A stretch of 64,000 nucleotides of DNA, from positions 9,218 to 73,217 of the forward strand of contig JBBPZA010000123.1 in the NCBI GenBank assembly GCA_038199375.1. The letters are read 5' to 3'. Made by a program: the position numbers and the translations under genes. Shown piece after piece: positions 15,592 to 24,529 of the stretch (its first letter is position 1; each line of letters begins with the position of its first letter). Source of the DNA: JBBPZA01 sp038199375. GTDB taxonomy: Bacteria; Actinomycetota; Thermoleophilia; Solirubrobacterales; Solirubrobacteraceae. The notes beneath the pieces were generated by a model, which worked only from the letters and a program-made list of their open reading frames with translations, was not told the DNA's origin and did not search any database.

Positions 15592-15963
15592 ATGGACGCC
15601 GACCAGCCCATGCACGCGGCGACCCCGCGGCGCCTCGCCTCCCCGCTCGCCGCCGTCCTGCTCGCGGGGGCGGCGCTGCTCGCCGGCGGGTGCGGCGACG
15701 ACAGTGATGCCGGCGTGCGGATCGGCATGCAGGATCTGCAGTTCGAGCCGCGCGAGGAGACCGTGCGGGTCGGCCAGCGCGTCGAGTGGCGCAACGACGA
15801 GGACGCCCCCCACAACGTCCTCGCCACCGCCGGCGCGCGCTTCCGGTCAGAGACCCTCGGCCGCGACGACACGTTCGCGTTCACGCCGAGCCGGGCCGGC
15901 GCCATCCGCTACGTCTGCACCCTTCACCCGGGAATGACCGGAACGCTGCGAGTAGCCGGATGA
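15592..15963 (+). CDS. Cupredoxin (plastocyanin/azurin-like) lipoprotein
   Basis: 123 residues. A hydrophobic signal ends in the lipobox LLAGGC, so the protein is likely lipid-anchored outside the membrane. The mature part is a single cupredoxin domain with type 1 copper ligands in APHNV (His) and YVCTLHPGM (Cys, His, Met). It is one base after the regulator gene. It may pass electrons to or from the multicopper oxidase encoded by the same operon. Confidence 0.9.
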   Translation: MDADQPMHAATPRRLASPLAAVLLAGAALLAGGCGDDSDAGVRIGMQDLQFEPREETVRVGQRVEWRNDEDAPHNVLATAGARFRSETLGRDDTFAFTPSRAGAIRYVCTLHPGMTGTLRVAG

Positions 15964-16166
15964 GCGGCACGACGCACCCAGGCGCCGCGCGGCCTCTCGC
16001 GGCTCTGGGAGAGCGGCTCGAGCTCCGCTCCACGGGGCCGCGGGGCAACCAGACGGTGGCCGAGCTGCGCTCCGATTACGAGCTCCTCACGAGCGGCGAG
16101 CGTCTTGCTCAGGCATCTCGGTTGAGTCGGACAGTCACGGGAATCGCTGCCGGGCGCAAGCCGTGA
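15960..16166 (+). CDS. Small hypothetical protein, last gene of the metal operon
   Basis: A 68-residue protein beginning at an ATGA overlap with the cupredoxin gene. The N-terminal half is Pro/Ala/Leu-rich. The C-terminal half (ELRSDYELLTSGERLAQASR) is predicted helical. I recognise no family. The overlap argues for a real gene co-translated with the operon. Confidence 0.45.
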   Translation: MSGTTHPGAARPLAALGERLELRSTGPRGNQTVAELRSDYELLTSGERLAQASRLSRTVTGIAAGRKP

Positions 16167-16245
16167 ACGGTTTCGAGCGCGGCGAGGATGCGCGAGCCGC
16201 CCAGCTCCGGCCGGAGGAGCTGCTCTCGGTAGCCAGAGCGCGGGC

Positions 16246-17220
16246 CTACCCGATGAAGCCCTCGTCCTTGAGCCACTCCTGGACGACCTTGTCGTCCGGG
16301 ACCCCGTTGACTTCGACCTCTGCGTTGAGATCCTGCAGCTTCTTGCTGTCGAGCTTCGCCGCGATGGGTCTGAAGATCGCCTCCAGTTGTGGATTGGCCT
16401 TCAGGACCTCTTCGCGCACGTTGAGCGCGGGGTTGTTCTTGGGAAAGAAGTCCTTGTCGTCCTCGATAGTCCTGAGGTTGTTGGGGCTGATGCGACCGTC
16501 GGTGATTGAGACCTGGCCGAAGTTGCACGTGCCGCCCTTGTCGACGCCCTGGTTGATCTCGCCGTAGATCAGGCCCTCGGCTTCGAGCTTGACGACCTTC
16601 GGGAACTTGAAGGCGTAAGCCTTCTCCACGCCAGGAAGGCCGTCCTTTCGGGTGGAGAACTGCTCGCCGACGCACACCGAGGCCTCGCCGGGGATCGTCG
16701 AGATGAGCGTCTCGAAGTCCGAGATCTTCCTGACGCCGAACCTCTCGTAGGACTCGCTCTTGACCGCGAAGGTGTAGGTGTTGTTGGCGGGGGCGGGCTC
16801 CAGCCAGCGGATCTTGTTCACCTCGAGATCCTTGGCGGCCACCGCCTGGTACTGCTTACGCTCGTCCGGGATTGCCTTCTCCTTTAGGTAGGTCACCCAC
16901 GCCGTGCCCGTGTACTCCCAGTACAGGTCGATGTCCCCGGAGGTCAGCGCCTCGCGCGCGGCGACGTTGCCCACCAGGCCGGTCTTGTCCTTGACCGTCG
17001 CGCCTGCCGCCTTGAGCACCTGGATGGTGATCACGGCGAGCAGCTTCTGCTCGGTGGAATCCTTGGAGCCCACCGTGATCGACTTACCCTTCAGCGCATC
17101 CGCCGGGATGCTGCCGCCGCTGCCCGTGCCCTCTTCCTCGCCGCACCCGGCGATCACGAGCATGAAGGCAGCGAATGCCGCCACCAGGAGCGCCGACGGG
17201 CTCCTCGTTGTCCGTCGCAT
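16246..17220 (-). CDS. Glycine betaine/choline-type ABC substrate-binding lipoprotein
   Basis: 324 residues. A signal peptide ends at the lipobox LVIAGC. The mature protein matches the OpuAC/ProX-like binding-protein family: ITVGSKDSTEQKLLAVI, SGDIDLYWEYTGTAWVTYL and LNAEVEVNGVPDDKVVQEWL. These proteins capture glycine betaine, choline or related compatible solutes. No permease or ATPase gene is adjacent, so this is an orphan component or its partners lie elsewhere. Confidence 0.88.
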   Translation of the reverse strand: MRRTTRSPSALLVAAFAAFMLVIAGCGEEEGTGSGGSIPADALKGKSITVGSKDSTEQKLLAVITIQVLKAAGATVKDKTGLVGNVAAREALTSGDIDLYWEYTGTAWVTYLKEKAIPDERKQYQAVAAKDLEVNKIRWLEPAPANNTYTFAVKSESYERFGVRKISDFETLISTIPGEASVCVGEQFSTRKDGLPGVEKAYAFKFPKVVKLEAEGLIYGEINQGVDKGGTCNFGQVSITDGRISPNNLRTIEDDKDFFPKNNPALNVREEVLKANPQLEAIFRPIAAKLDSKKLQDLNAEVEVNGVPDDKVVQEWLKDEGFIG

Positions 17221-17268
17221 GGACCATTCCCTCCCTATTGGTTGGCCTACACCTTCGCAAGACGGGCG

Positions 17269-18399
17269 CTAAAGGGGCTGGAGGTCGCGCGCGGGATCGA
17301 TCGACCAGCGGCGCGCGACCTCGGCGAGCGCGTCGTCGAGCGGCCAGCGGTCTGGGCGAAGCTCGCCCTCGAAGTCCGGGACGCCGCCCTTGAGGGCCAT
17401 CGAGCCGGTGTTGTCGCCGGTGGCGCGGAGCTCCGCCACCTCCTCGGCGCTCAGGACGAGCCCGGACGGCGTCGCGGCGAGCTCGATTCGCTTGTCCTCG
17501 ATCGCCCGCGCGCCGGCGCCAGCCTCCTGGATGAGCGTGGGCGCCGTGCAGGCGACGGGCGCACGGGCGAGGTCCCACTGGCAGGCAAGCTGGAGCATGG
17601 TCAGCCCGTGGCGCCGGGCGATCGGGCGCATGCGCTCCATCCGCTCCGTGCCCGCCTCGACCCAGCCCGCCGGCCGGAAGCCGCGATGGTCTCCGCGCCG
17701 GAACTCGTGGCCGACGCGGACGTCGTCGTGGAAGAGGCCCCCGTAGTCGACGACGCGCGCGATCAGCGCCACGCCCGCCGAATGTGCGGCGGGGAGCACG
17801 AGCTCCCCGGGCCACGGCTCCAGCGGGTTGAGGATGATCATCGCCCAGTCGATCAACGAACCGAAGCGCTCGAGGCAGGCGATCAGGTCGAGCGTGAAGC
17901 CGTTGGCCGGGCCGGGGGCGAGGCCGATCATGCGCGTCAGGCCCGCCGAGCGCAGGGCGGCCATGCCCTCCCAGACGGCGTCGTCGGTGTAGCCGATCCG
18001 GTCGGGGTTGTGGAGCAGGAGGAGGTCGAAGCGGTCGACTCCGCAACGCTCGAGCGAGTGCTCGGCCGCGGCGCGAAGGTAGGAGGCGTACTGGTCAGGG
18101 CCCCGAAGCCGCGGGTCGGTGAAGCGCGGGAAGCCCCGCGGGCCGTCGCGCTCGCCCTCGTAGAAGTCGTGGCCGATCGCGCCCACGAGGCAGTACTCAT
18201 CCCGCGGGATCCCGCGAAGGGCCCGCCCGAGCAGGCGGTCGGCCTCGCCCGCGCCGTAGACGTCGGCGGTGAGCACGGTGTCGATGCCGCGGCCCGGGCG
18301 CACCAGCGCCTCGAGCCGGTCGTCCGAGAGCGGCTCGCCGAAGTGCATGAAGCGCCCGCCGCTCCAGGTGCCCACGGCGACGTGGGAGGGGTCGCGCAT
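17269..18399 (-). CDS. Aldo/keto reductase family protein
   Basis: A 376-residue TIM-barrel protein that starts best at ATG 18399 (MRDPSHVAVGTWSGGRF). Family features are DTVLTADVYGAGEADRLLGRAL, the substrate-strand DRFDLLLLHNPDR, and LEPWPGELVLPAAHSAGVAL. It probably reduces a carbonyl substrate with NADPH. The family's usual catalytic-Tyr context (ADVYGAGEAD) is recognisable. No neighbour suggests the substrate. Confidence 0.8.
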   Translation of the reverse strand: MRDPSHVAVGTWSGGRFMHFGEPLSDDRLEALVRPGRGIDTVLTADVYGAGEADRLLGRALRGIPRDEYCLVGAIGHDFYEGERDGPRGFPRFTDPRLRGPDQYASYLRAAAEHSLERCGVDRFDLLLLHNPDRIGYTDDAVWEGMAALRSAGLTRMIGLAPGPANGFTLDLIACLERFGSLIDWAMIILNPLEPWPGELVLPAAHSAGVALIARVVDYGGLFHDDVRVGHEFRRGDHRGFRPAGWVEAGTERMERMRPIARRHGLTMLQLACQWDLARAPVACTAPTLIQEAGAGARAIEDKRIELAATPSGLVLSAEEVAELRATGDNTGSMALKGGVPDFEGELRPDRWPLDDALAEVARRWSIDPARDLQPL

Positions 18400-18475
18400 C
18401 CTCCCAGGGTACGAGTCGGCGGCTCGCGGCGGCCGATCGCGCAAGGCGTCCGCGTGCCGCCGAGCGCGACCGCGG

Positions 18476-19264
18476 TCAGCTCTCGGGCGGCTGCTGGGCC
18501 AGCTTGATCACCGAGAAGACCTCGCCGTGGGGCCCGTTGAGCACCGCGAAGCGCCCGATGGAAATGTCCGTCGGCGCAATCGACACCTTCCCGCCCAGCG
18601 AGCCCGCCTTCTCGGCCGCCTCGTCGGTGTCGTCCACCGCGAAGGAGACCGACCAGTGCGGGGGAATGTCCTCCGGCCACTGGTCGCTCATCTCCGTCGC
18701 CCCGCCGACATTCTTGCCGTCGAGCAGCCACAGGGTGTAGTCGGTCCCCTCCATCTGCGAGGTCTCCGGCGTCCAGCCGAACACCTCGCCGTAGAAGGTT
18801 CTTGCGCCTTCGAGGTCGCGGGTGGCCAGCTCGTTCCAGCACAGCGAGCCCGGCTCGTTGACCACCGCGGCGCCTTTGTGGTCCCCCGGCTGCCAGACGG
18901 CGAAGGCGGCGCCCTCGCTGTCGAGGAAGACCGCCATCCGGCCCGCCGTCAGCACGTCCATCGGCTCGAGCATGGCCTGGCCGCCCGCCTCGGCGACCTT
19001 CGCCGCCGTCGCGGCGGCGTCCTCCACGCTCACGTAGGTCGTCCACATCGGCGGCTGGCCCTCGCCCTGGAGCGGCCCGAGCCCCGCGACGTGCCTTCCG
19101 CCGAGCATGAACATCCGGTAGCCGCCGGTCTCCTCGATCGTGCCGGTCTCCACCGCCTCCCAGCCGAACAGACCTTCGTAGAAGCGCGCCGAAGCCTCGG
19201 GATCCGGCGATCCGAGGTCGACCCACGACGGGGTTCCGGGGGCGTAGGCATCAGGCTCGCTCAC
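18476..19264 (-). CDS. VOC (glyoxalase/bleomycin-resistance) family protein, two tandem domains
   Basis: 262 residues starting at GTG 19264 (VSEPDAYAPGTPSWVDLGSP). Two VOC modules are visible: residues 10-125 (SPDPEASARFYEGLFGWEAVE) and 135-260 (TRDLEGARTFYGEVFGWTPE). Metal-ligand-type acidic residues end each half. The family includes glyoxalases, dioxygenases and binding proteins; the exact activity is unknown. Confidence 0.85.
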   Translation of the reverse strand: MSEPDAYAPGTPSWVDLGSPDPEASARFYEGLFGWEAVETGTIEETGGYRMFMLGGRHVAGLGPLQGEGQPPMWTTYVSVEDAAATAAKVAEAGGQAMLEPMDVLTAGRMAVFLDSEGAAFAVWQPGDHKGAAVVNEPGSLCWNELATRDLEGARTFYGEVFGWTPETSQMEGTDYTLWLLDGKNVGGATEMSDQWPEDIPPHWSVSFAVDDTDEAAEKAGSLGGKVSIAPTDISIGRFAVLNGPHGEVFSVIKLAQQPPES

Positions 19265-19351
19265 GGCGGCGGCTCCTTGCAATCGGGCGGTCGGCGGGGG
19301 CCGGATCCTCTCACGAGGGGGTCGCGTGCGCCACCGCGACACCCAAAGAGG

Positions 19352-19379
19352 TCAAGCCGCGGGCGCTGCGCGCCGAAAT
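19352..19379 (+). promoter_or_regulatory. Candidate sigma28/WhiG-type promoter of the chemosensory operon
   Basis: TCAA at 19352-19355 is followed after 16 bases by GCCGAAAT (19372-19379). The consensus of FliA/SigD/WhiG promoters is TAAA, 14-16 bases, GCCGATAA/T, so each half differs by one or two bases. It ends 80 bases before the MCP start codon and precedes a chemosensory operon, the usual target of this sigma factor. The match is by eye and unscored. Confidence 0.45.
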
Positions 19380-19459
19380 ATCGAGGAAGGAAGGCGTCGA
19401 AGCGCACCGCGACGACGCCCAAGACCAGACACGCGGACTCGACAGACACGAGGAGAACC

Positions 19460-20947
19460 ATGACCCCCGTCCTCAAACGGGACGCGGATGACGCGCCCGC
19501 CCGCCGCTTTCGGCTCCGGCTCGACGGCCCCGCGCGCAAGCTTGCCCTGGGCAGCGCGGCGATCGCGCTGCTCGTGGCCCTCTCCGTCGTCGCGACGATC
19601 TGGCGCCTGGACGTCGTCCAGGCGAAGTACGGGCTCGTCGAGAGGCAGGCGGCCTCGTCGGCGGGGCTCGGCGAGTTGCGCGCCAACATCTCCGATCGCT
19701 CCGAGGCGACCCACCGCGCCATCGACCGTGGGGACGGCCGGTCCCGGCGCGAGGTCTCAAACCTCGAGGTGACCTTCGCGCCGCTCGTCGACCGGATCCT
19801 GCGCGACGGCCACAACGACGCCGAGGCCCGCCGCTCGCTCACCGACATCCGCACGGCCAACCTCGCCGTGGTTCGGGCAACCGACGCCGCGCTGCGGGCG
19901 ATCGGCACCCGTGGGGGCGACGCGGCCGAGCGGCGCTTCGAAGCCAGCGTCGACGACGTCGAAGCCGTCGTCACTCGGTATGCGCGCGGCGAAGCGGCCG
20001 AGGTGCCCGAGTTCGCCGACGCCGCGGCGAGGGCGACCGACCAGGCGCGAATCGTGGCCCTGCTGTTCGGGCTCCTCGCCCTCCTCGTGACCCTCGCGCT
20101 CGCCGTCTACGCAATCCGTCTGTTCAAGCGGCTCTTCGATCGCATCAAGAAGGCCTCCGTCGTCCTCAACGGCGCCTCGTCGGAGATGCGCGCGGCCGCG
20201 AGTCAGGCGGCGGCGGCGACCAGCCAGCAGTCCGCCGCGATCGCCGAGGTCGCGGCGACCGTCGACGAGCTCGCCGCGACCGCGGCGTCCATCGCCGACA
20301 CCACCCGGCGCGGCGCCGGGGCGGCCGAGCAGACCGGGGCCTCGATGCACGACATGCGCGAGGAGGTCCAGGCCATCTCCGATCGATCGCTCGCCCTGGG
20401 CGCCCGCAGCCAGCAGATCGGAGAGATCCTCGAGCTCATCAACGAGATCGCCGAGCAGACCAACCTGCTTGCCCTCAACGCCGCGATAGAAGCGGCCCGC
20501 GCCGGCGATGCCGGTCGCGGCTTCGCCGTCGTCGCGAGCGAGGTCCGCAAGCTCGCAGAGCGCAGCGTTCGCTCGACCGAGTCGATCAAGGAGATCGTTT
20601 CCTCCGTCCAGGACGAGACCAACGCGACGATCATGGCGACCGAGCAGGGCTCCAAGCGCGCCCAGGAGGTCGCCGATCTCATGGGCGAGACCGCGGAGGG
20701 CCTCGACGAGAGCACCCGCGCGACCGAGCAGCAGAAGGAGGCGGCCGGCCAGGTCGCCTCCACGATGGTCGAGATTCGCAGCGCCGCCGAGCAGCTCGCC
20801 GGCGAGCAGGAGCAGCGGGCCAGCATCGCCGGGCAGGTCGAGGATCTCGTCCGCGACCTCGAGGCGGTGCTCGCCGACGAGGGCCTGGCGACCGCCGGCG
20901 AGCCGGTCGCGTCCGCCAACGGAGCCGGCCCGGCGAGGATGTCGTGA
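19460..20947 (+). CDS. Methyl-accepting chemotaxis protein
   Basis: 495 residues with a start fixed by AGGAGA seven bases upstream of ATG 19460. TM1 is about residues 28-47 and TM2 about 197-218. Between them lies an extracytoplasmic helical sensor of about 150 residues with no recognised ligand fold. No clear HAMP domain follows; the frame passes directly into a signalling coiled coil. The conserved hairpin tip is intact (EIAEQTNLLALNAAIEAARA, then GRGFAVVASEVRKLAE). No C-terminal CheR-docking pentapeptide is seen. It should control the CheA encoded two genes downstream. Confidence 0.93.
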   Translation: MTPVLKRDADDAPARRFRLRLDGPARKLALGSAAIALLVALSVVATIWRLDVVQAKYGLVERQAASSAGLGELRANISDRSEATHRAIDRGDGRSRREVSNLEVTFAPLVDRILRDGHNDAEARRSLTDIRTANLAVVRATDAALRAIGTRGGDAAERRFEASVDDVEAVVTRYARGEAAEVPEFADAAARATDQARIVALLFGLLALLVTLALAVYAIRLFKRLFDRIKKASVVLNGASSEMRAAASQAAAATSQQSAAIAEVAATVDELAATAASIADTTRRGAGAAEQTGASMHDMREEVQAISDRSLALGARSQQIGEILELINEIAEQTNLLALNAAIEAARAGDAGRGFAVVASEVRKLAERSVRSTESIKEIVSSVQDETNATIMATEQGSKRAQEVADLMGETAEGLDESTRATEQQKEAAGQVASTMVEIRSAAEQLAGEQEQRASIAGQVEDLVRDLEAVLADEGLATAGEPVASANGAGPARMS

Positions 20948-21351
20948 GCGCCACCCACGTTCGCGTTCGCGTCGGCGAGGAGCACTACGCCCTCCCGATC
21001 GAGGAAGTCACCGAGGTCTCAGAGCTCCCGGTGCGGACCCCCGTGCCCGAAGCGCCGAGCACCGTCCTGGGGGTCGCCAGCCTCCGCGGGCAGGTCATCC
21101 CGGTCGCCGACCTGGCGGCGATCCTCGGCGTGGGGCGCTCCGAGCGCCCGGGCCGGATGGTCGTCGCCCAGGTGGGCGGGCACCGCGCCGGCCTCGCCGT
21201 CGACGCCGTGACCGACGTCGGCGTCCTTCCCACCGCGTCTGAGCCCGCGGGCGGCCGGCACCTGGCCGGCGCCGCGCTCGTCGAGGGCGACCTCGTCGGC
21301 CTCCTCGCGGTCGGATCGGTGCTCGATGCCATCGGCGGTGGCCGGGGATGA
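20944..21351 (+). CDS. cheW: CheW coupling protein
   Basis: A 135-residue single CheW domain (VRVRVGEEHYALPIEEVTEV, LGVASLRGQVIPVADLAAIL) that bridges the chemoreceptor to CheA. It starts at a GTGA overlap with the MCP gene and ends in an ATGA overlap with cheA. Length and motifs are typical. Confidence 0.92.
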   Translation: MSATHVRVRVGEEHYALPIEEVTEVSELPVRTPVPEAPSTVLGVASLRGQVIPVADLAAILGVGRSERPGRMVVAQVGGHRAGLAVDAVTDVGVLPTASEPAGGRHLAGAALVEGDLVGLLAVGSVLDAIGGGRG

Positions 21352-23477
21352 GCGGCCCCGACGCAGCCCTGCTCGACCTCTTCCGCGAGGAGACGGCCGA
21401 GCGCCTGGACCGCATCGTCGAGGGCCTGCTGGCCGCCGAGGCCGGCGGCGCCCACGCGGAGCAGGTCGACGCGCTCTTTCGCGACGTCCACTCCATCAAG
21501 GGCAACGCCGGCATGGTGGGCTTCGACGAGGCTCGGGCCATAGCGCACGCCATGGAGGACCTCCTCGACCGCTCGCGGGAGCGCGGCGAGCTGGCCCTCT
21601 CCCTGGTCGAGCCCCTCCTGCAGGCCTCGGACGCCATTCGACGGGCGGTCGAGGGCGAGCACGGCGTGGCCGCCCCGGCGATCGCCCGCTTGAGCGTGCA
21701 CGACGAAGGGCCGCAGACGCCCCGCGAAGCATCTGTGGCCGGGGGAGCGCCCGTGGCCGGGGGAGCGTCGCCGACCGCAGGAGCGTCCGCCAATGGGGAC
21801 GCTTCGACGACTGGGCCCGCGCCCGCCGCCGCCGGCGGCTCGCTCCGGGTCGCGGCCGAGAAGGTCGACACGCTCCTCGACGCGGTCGGCGAGGCCTCGC
21901 TGCACCACCGCCGCATCGAGCACCTCGTCGGCGACGACTCCCGGAGCGCCGGCAACGAGGCTCTCGATGAGGAGCTCGACCGCGGCCAGCGGCTCCTGGG
22001 CGACCTCCAGGACGCTGTCCTTCAGATGCGAACGCTGCCGCTCGCTTCGATCGCCGGACGCTTCCCGCGGGCGGTGCGCGACCTCGCCGTGCACGAGGGC
22101 AAGGAGGTCGAGCTCGTGCTGGAGGGCACCGAGACGCAGCTCGACCGCACGATCCTCGACGGAATCTCCGAGACGATCTCCCACCTGCTCTCGAACGCCG
22201 TCGTGCACGGCCTCGAGCCCGCCGCCGAGCGTGAGCAGGCCGGCAAGCCGGCGCGGGGCCGCGTCGAGCTGCGCGCCGAGCAGCGCGGCGGCATGGTCGC
22301 CATCGAGGTCTCAGACGACGGCCGGGGCGTCCGCGACGAGGTCCTGCGCGAGGCGAGCCGGCGCGGCTCGCTCGTCGACGTGCTGGCCGAGGCCGGCTTC
22401 TCGACCGCCGAGCGCGTGACCGAGGCGGCCGGGCGGGGTGTGGGGCTCGATGCCGTCAAGACGAGCGTCGAGGCCCTCGGGGGCAGCCTGGAAGTCGTCA
22501 GCCGCCCCGGGTCGGGCACGCGCGCCACTCTGTTGCTTCCGCTGACCCTCGCCCTGCTGCGGGTCCTGCTCGTCGAGCGCGACGGCTATCCCTTCGGCAT
22601 CCCGCTCGGAAGCGTCATCGAGGCGCTTCCCGTCGAGCACAGCACCGCGCTGGGCGGCCGGACGGTGCTCGAGCTTCGCGGTCGCTCGGTCGCGCTGACC
22701 GATCTGGCCCAGAGCCTGGGCGCCGCCGGCGCGCCGCTCGGACCGCGCGCGCCGGCCATCGTCGTCGCCGCCGGCGGCGAGCGGGCCGCCCTGCTGGTCG
22801 ACGGAGTCCTCGGCGAGCAGGAGGTCGTGGTCAAGTCGCTCGGCCTGCTGGCGTGGGTGCCGGGCTACCTCGGCGCGGCCGTCCTGGGCGACGGGCGAGT
22901 CGCCCTCGTGCTCGACCCCGCCCACGTGATCCGCAGGGCCGCCCTCGGCCGCTCCGCGCCGCCCGCCGCGCGTAACGCCCCGACGCTCGACGCGGGCACC
23001 CAGAACGCCGCCGTTCCCAAGGGAAGCGGCGGCGTCAACGGGAGTGTGGGCGCCAACGAGAGGCCGTCGGCCAACGGCGGCGCAGCCGCCAACGGGGCCT
23101 CGCGGCGCTCGCGGGTCCTCGTCGTCGACGACCAGATCACCGTCCGCGAGCTTCAGCGCAGCATCCTGGAGACCGCCGGCTACGAGGTCGGCACCGCCCG
23201 CGACGGGCGCGAGGCGCTCGACGCGCTGACCGGCGACGCGGTCGTCGACCTTGTCGTGACCGACCTGCAGATGCCCAACCTCGACGGCATCGGGCTGCTC
23301 GAGGCGATCCGGGCGGACCCCGAGCGCGCCGAGCTTCCGGTCGTCGTCCTCACCTCGATGGGCGACGAGGCCGACCGGCGCAAGGGCGCGCAGGCCGGCG
23401 CGGACGCCTACCTCGTCAAGCGCGACTTCGACCAGCGCGCCCTGCTGGACACCGTGGCCCGGCTGATCGGCGAATGA
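21348..23477 (+). CDS. cheA: Hybrid CheA histidine kinase with C-terminal receiver
   Basis: 709 residues. P1/Hpt domain with phosphoacceptor His48 (RDVHSIKGNAGMVGF). An Ala/Gly-rich linker replaces P2. The dimerisation and ATPase domains follow (SNAVVHGLE, VSDDGRGV, GRGVGLDAV). The CheW-like P5 domain comes next, then an Asn/Gly linker. A receiver domain from about 589 has phosphoacceptor Asp639 (VVTDLQMPNLDG). The CheA-REC architecture is that of WspE and other pathways with non-motility output. It autophosphorylates and passes phosphate to CheB and the response regulators downstream. Confidence 0.94.
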   Translation: MSGPDAALLDLFREETAERLDRIVEGLLAAEAGGAHAEQVDALFRDVHSIKGNAGMVGFDEARAIAHAMEDLLDRSRERGELALSLVEPLLQASDAIRRAVEGEHGVAAPAIARLSVHDEGPQTPREASVAGGAPVAGGASPTAGASANGDASTTGPAPAAAGGSLRVAAEKVDTLLDAVGEASLHHRRIEHLVGDDSRSAGNEALDEELDRGQRLLGDLQDAVLQMRTLPLASIAGRFPRAVRDLAVHEGKEVELVLEGTETQLDRTILDGISETISHLLSNAVVHGLEPAAEREQAGKPARGRVELRAEQRGGMVAIEVSDDGRGVRDEVLREASRRGSLVDVLAEAGFSTAERVTEAAGRGVGLDAVKTSVEALGGSLEVVSRPGSGTRATLLLPLTLALLRVLLVERDGYPFGIPLGSVIEALPVEHSTALGGRTVLELRGRSVALTDLAQSLGAAGAPLGPRAPAIVVAAGGERAALLVDGVLGEQEVVVKSLGLLAWVPGYLGAAVLGDGRVALVLDPAHVIRRAALGRSAPPAARNAPTLDAGTQNAAVPKGSGGVNGSVGANERPSANGGAAANGASRRSRVLVVDDQITVRELQRSILETAGYEVGTARDGREALDALTGDAVVDLVVTDLQMPNLDGIGLLEAIRADPERAELPVVVLTSMGDEADRRKGAQAGADAYLVKRDFDQRALLDTVARLIGE

Positions 23478-24529
23478 GCGCGCCCCGGGACATCGCCCGC
23501 ATCGCGGTGTGCGAGGACTCGCGCACCTTCGCGGCCGGCCTGCGCGGGTTTCTCGAGCGCGACGACGACCTACGGGTGGTGTGCGTGTGCCAGAGCGCCG
23601 AGCAGCTGCTCGCCGCGCTTCCCGGCGCTCGCCCCGATCTCGTCACCATGGACCTCGACCTGCCGGGGATGGACGGGGTCGAGGCCACCAGGCGGATCAT
23701 GGCCACCGCGCCGGTTCCCGTTCTCGTCCTCAGCGAGCATTCGGGCCGCGGCTCCGAGCGGGCCGCCGCCGCTCTCTCGGCGGGTGCGCTGGACGCCGTC
23801 CCGAAGTCCGAGCTGCGTCTCGACGCGGCCGACGGCCTGGGCGCCGTGGCCCTGCGCCGCCGCGTCAAGCGCCTGGCCCGCGCCCGTGTCCACGGCGTCG
23901 GCCGGAACGGCGCCGGAGCCGCGGGCTCGGCGGCGGGAGCGGTCCTCGAGCTCAACGGGCGCCGGATCGGCGCAATCGGCGTCTGCTCGTCCACCGGCGG
24001 CCCGCAGGCGCTGCGGACGATGCTCGATCGCCTGCCCGCCGACTTCGCCGTCCCCGTCCTCGTCGTCCAGCACATAGCGCCGACCTTCGTCGACGGACTG
24101 GTGCGCTGGCTCGACCGCGACCTCGCCGTGCCGGTGCGGATCGCCCGCGACGGAGAGCCGCTCGAATCGGGCGTCACCTTCGCCGCCGACGGGGCTCATC
24201 TGGTTCTCCACGGCGGCCGCCTGGCCTTCGACGAGCGGACGGCCGTCGGCCCGCACCGCCCTTCGGGCGACGTCCTGCTCAGGAGCCTGGCCTCCGAGCT
24301 CGGCGCCGAGGCCGCCGCCGTGGTCCTCACCGGCATGGGGCGCGATGGCGCCGACGGGCTTGCCGCGGTCGCCGCGGCGGGCGGCGAGACCTTTGCTCAG
24401 GACGAGGCCAGCGCCGCGGTGTTCGGCATGCCCAGGGCGGCCGCTGAGCGGGGCGCCGCGCACGTACTCGACCCGCGGGCCATCGGCTCGACGCTCGCGA
24501 CGCTTCACAAGGTCGGGGTGAGGGCGTGA
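23474..24529 (+). CDS. cheB: CheB protein-glutamate methylesterase
   Basis: 351 residues. The N-terminal receiver has Asp60 (TMDLDLPGMDG). The C-terminal esterase domain has the catalytic triad Ser173 (CSSTGGPQ), His200 (VVQHIAP) and Asp291 (GMGRDGADG). It removes methyl groups from the MCP to adapt signalling and corresponds to WspF in Wsp-type systems. GTGA/ATGA-type overlaps on both sides place it inside the operon. Confidence 0.94.
   Translation: MSAPRDIARIAVCEDSRTFAAGLRGFLERDDDLRVVCVCQSAEQLLAALPGARPDLVTMDLDLPGMDGVEATRRIMATAPVPVLVLSEHSGRGSERAAAALSAGALDAVPKSELRLDAADGLGAVALRRRVKRLARARVHGVGRNGAGAAGSAAGAVLELNGRRIGAIGVCSSTGGPQALRTMLDRLPADFAVPVLVVQHIAPTFVDGLVRWLDRDLAVPVRIARDGEPLESGVTFAADGAHLVLHGGRLAFDERTAVGPHRPSGDVLLRSLASELGAEAAAVVLTGMGRDGADGLAAVAAAGGETFAQDEASAAVFGMPRAAAERGAAHVLDPRAIGSTLATLHKVGVRA

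Noticed and set aside
18269..19459. 397 extra codons open upstream of the MCP start
   Set aside because: This extension is antisense to the aldo/keto reductase and VOC genes, is low-complexity and Arg/Gly-rich, and the ATG at 19460 has a proper ribosome binding site.
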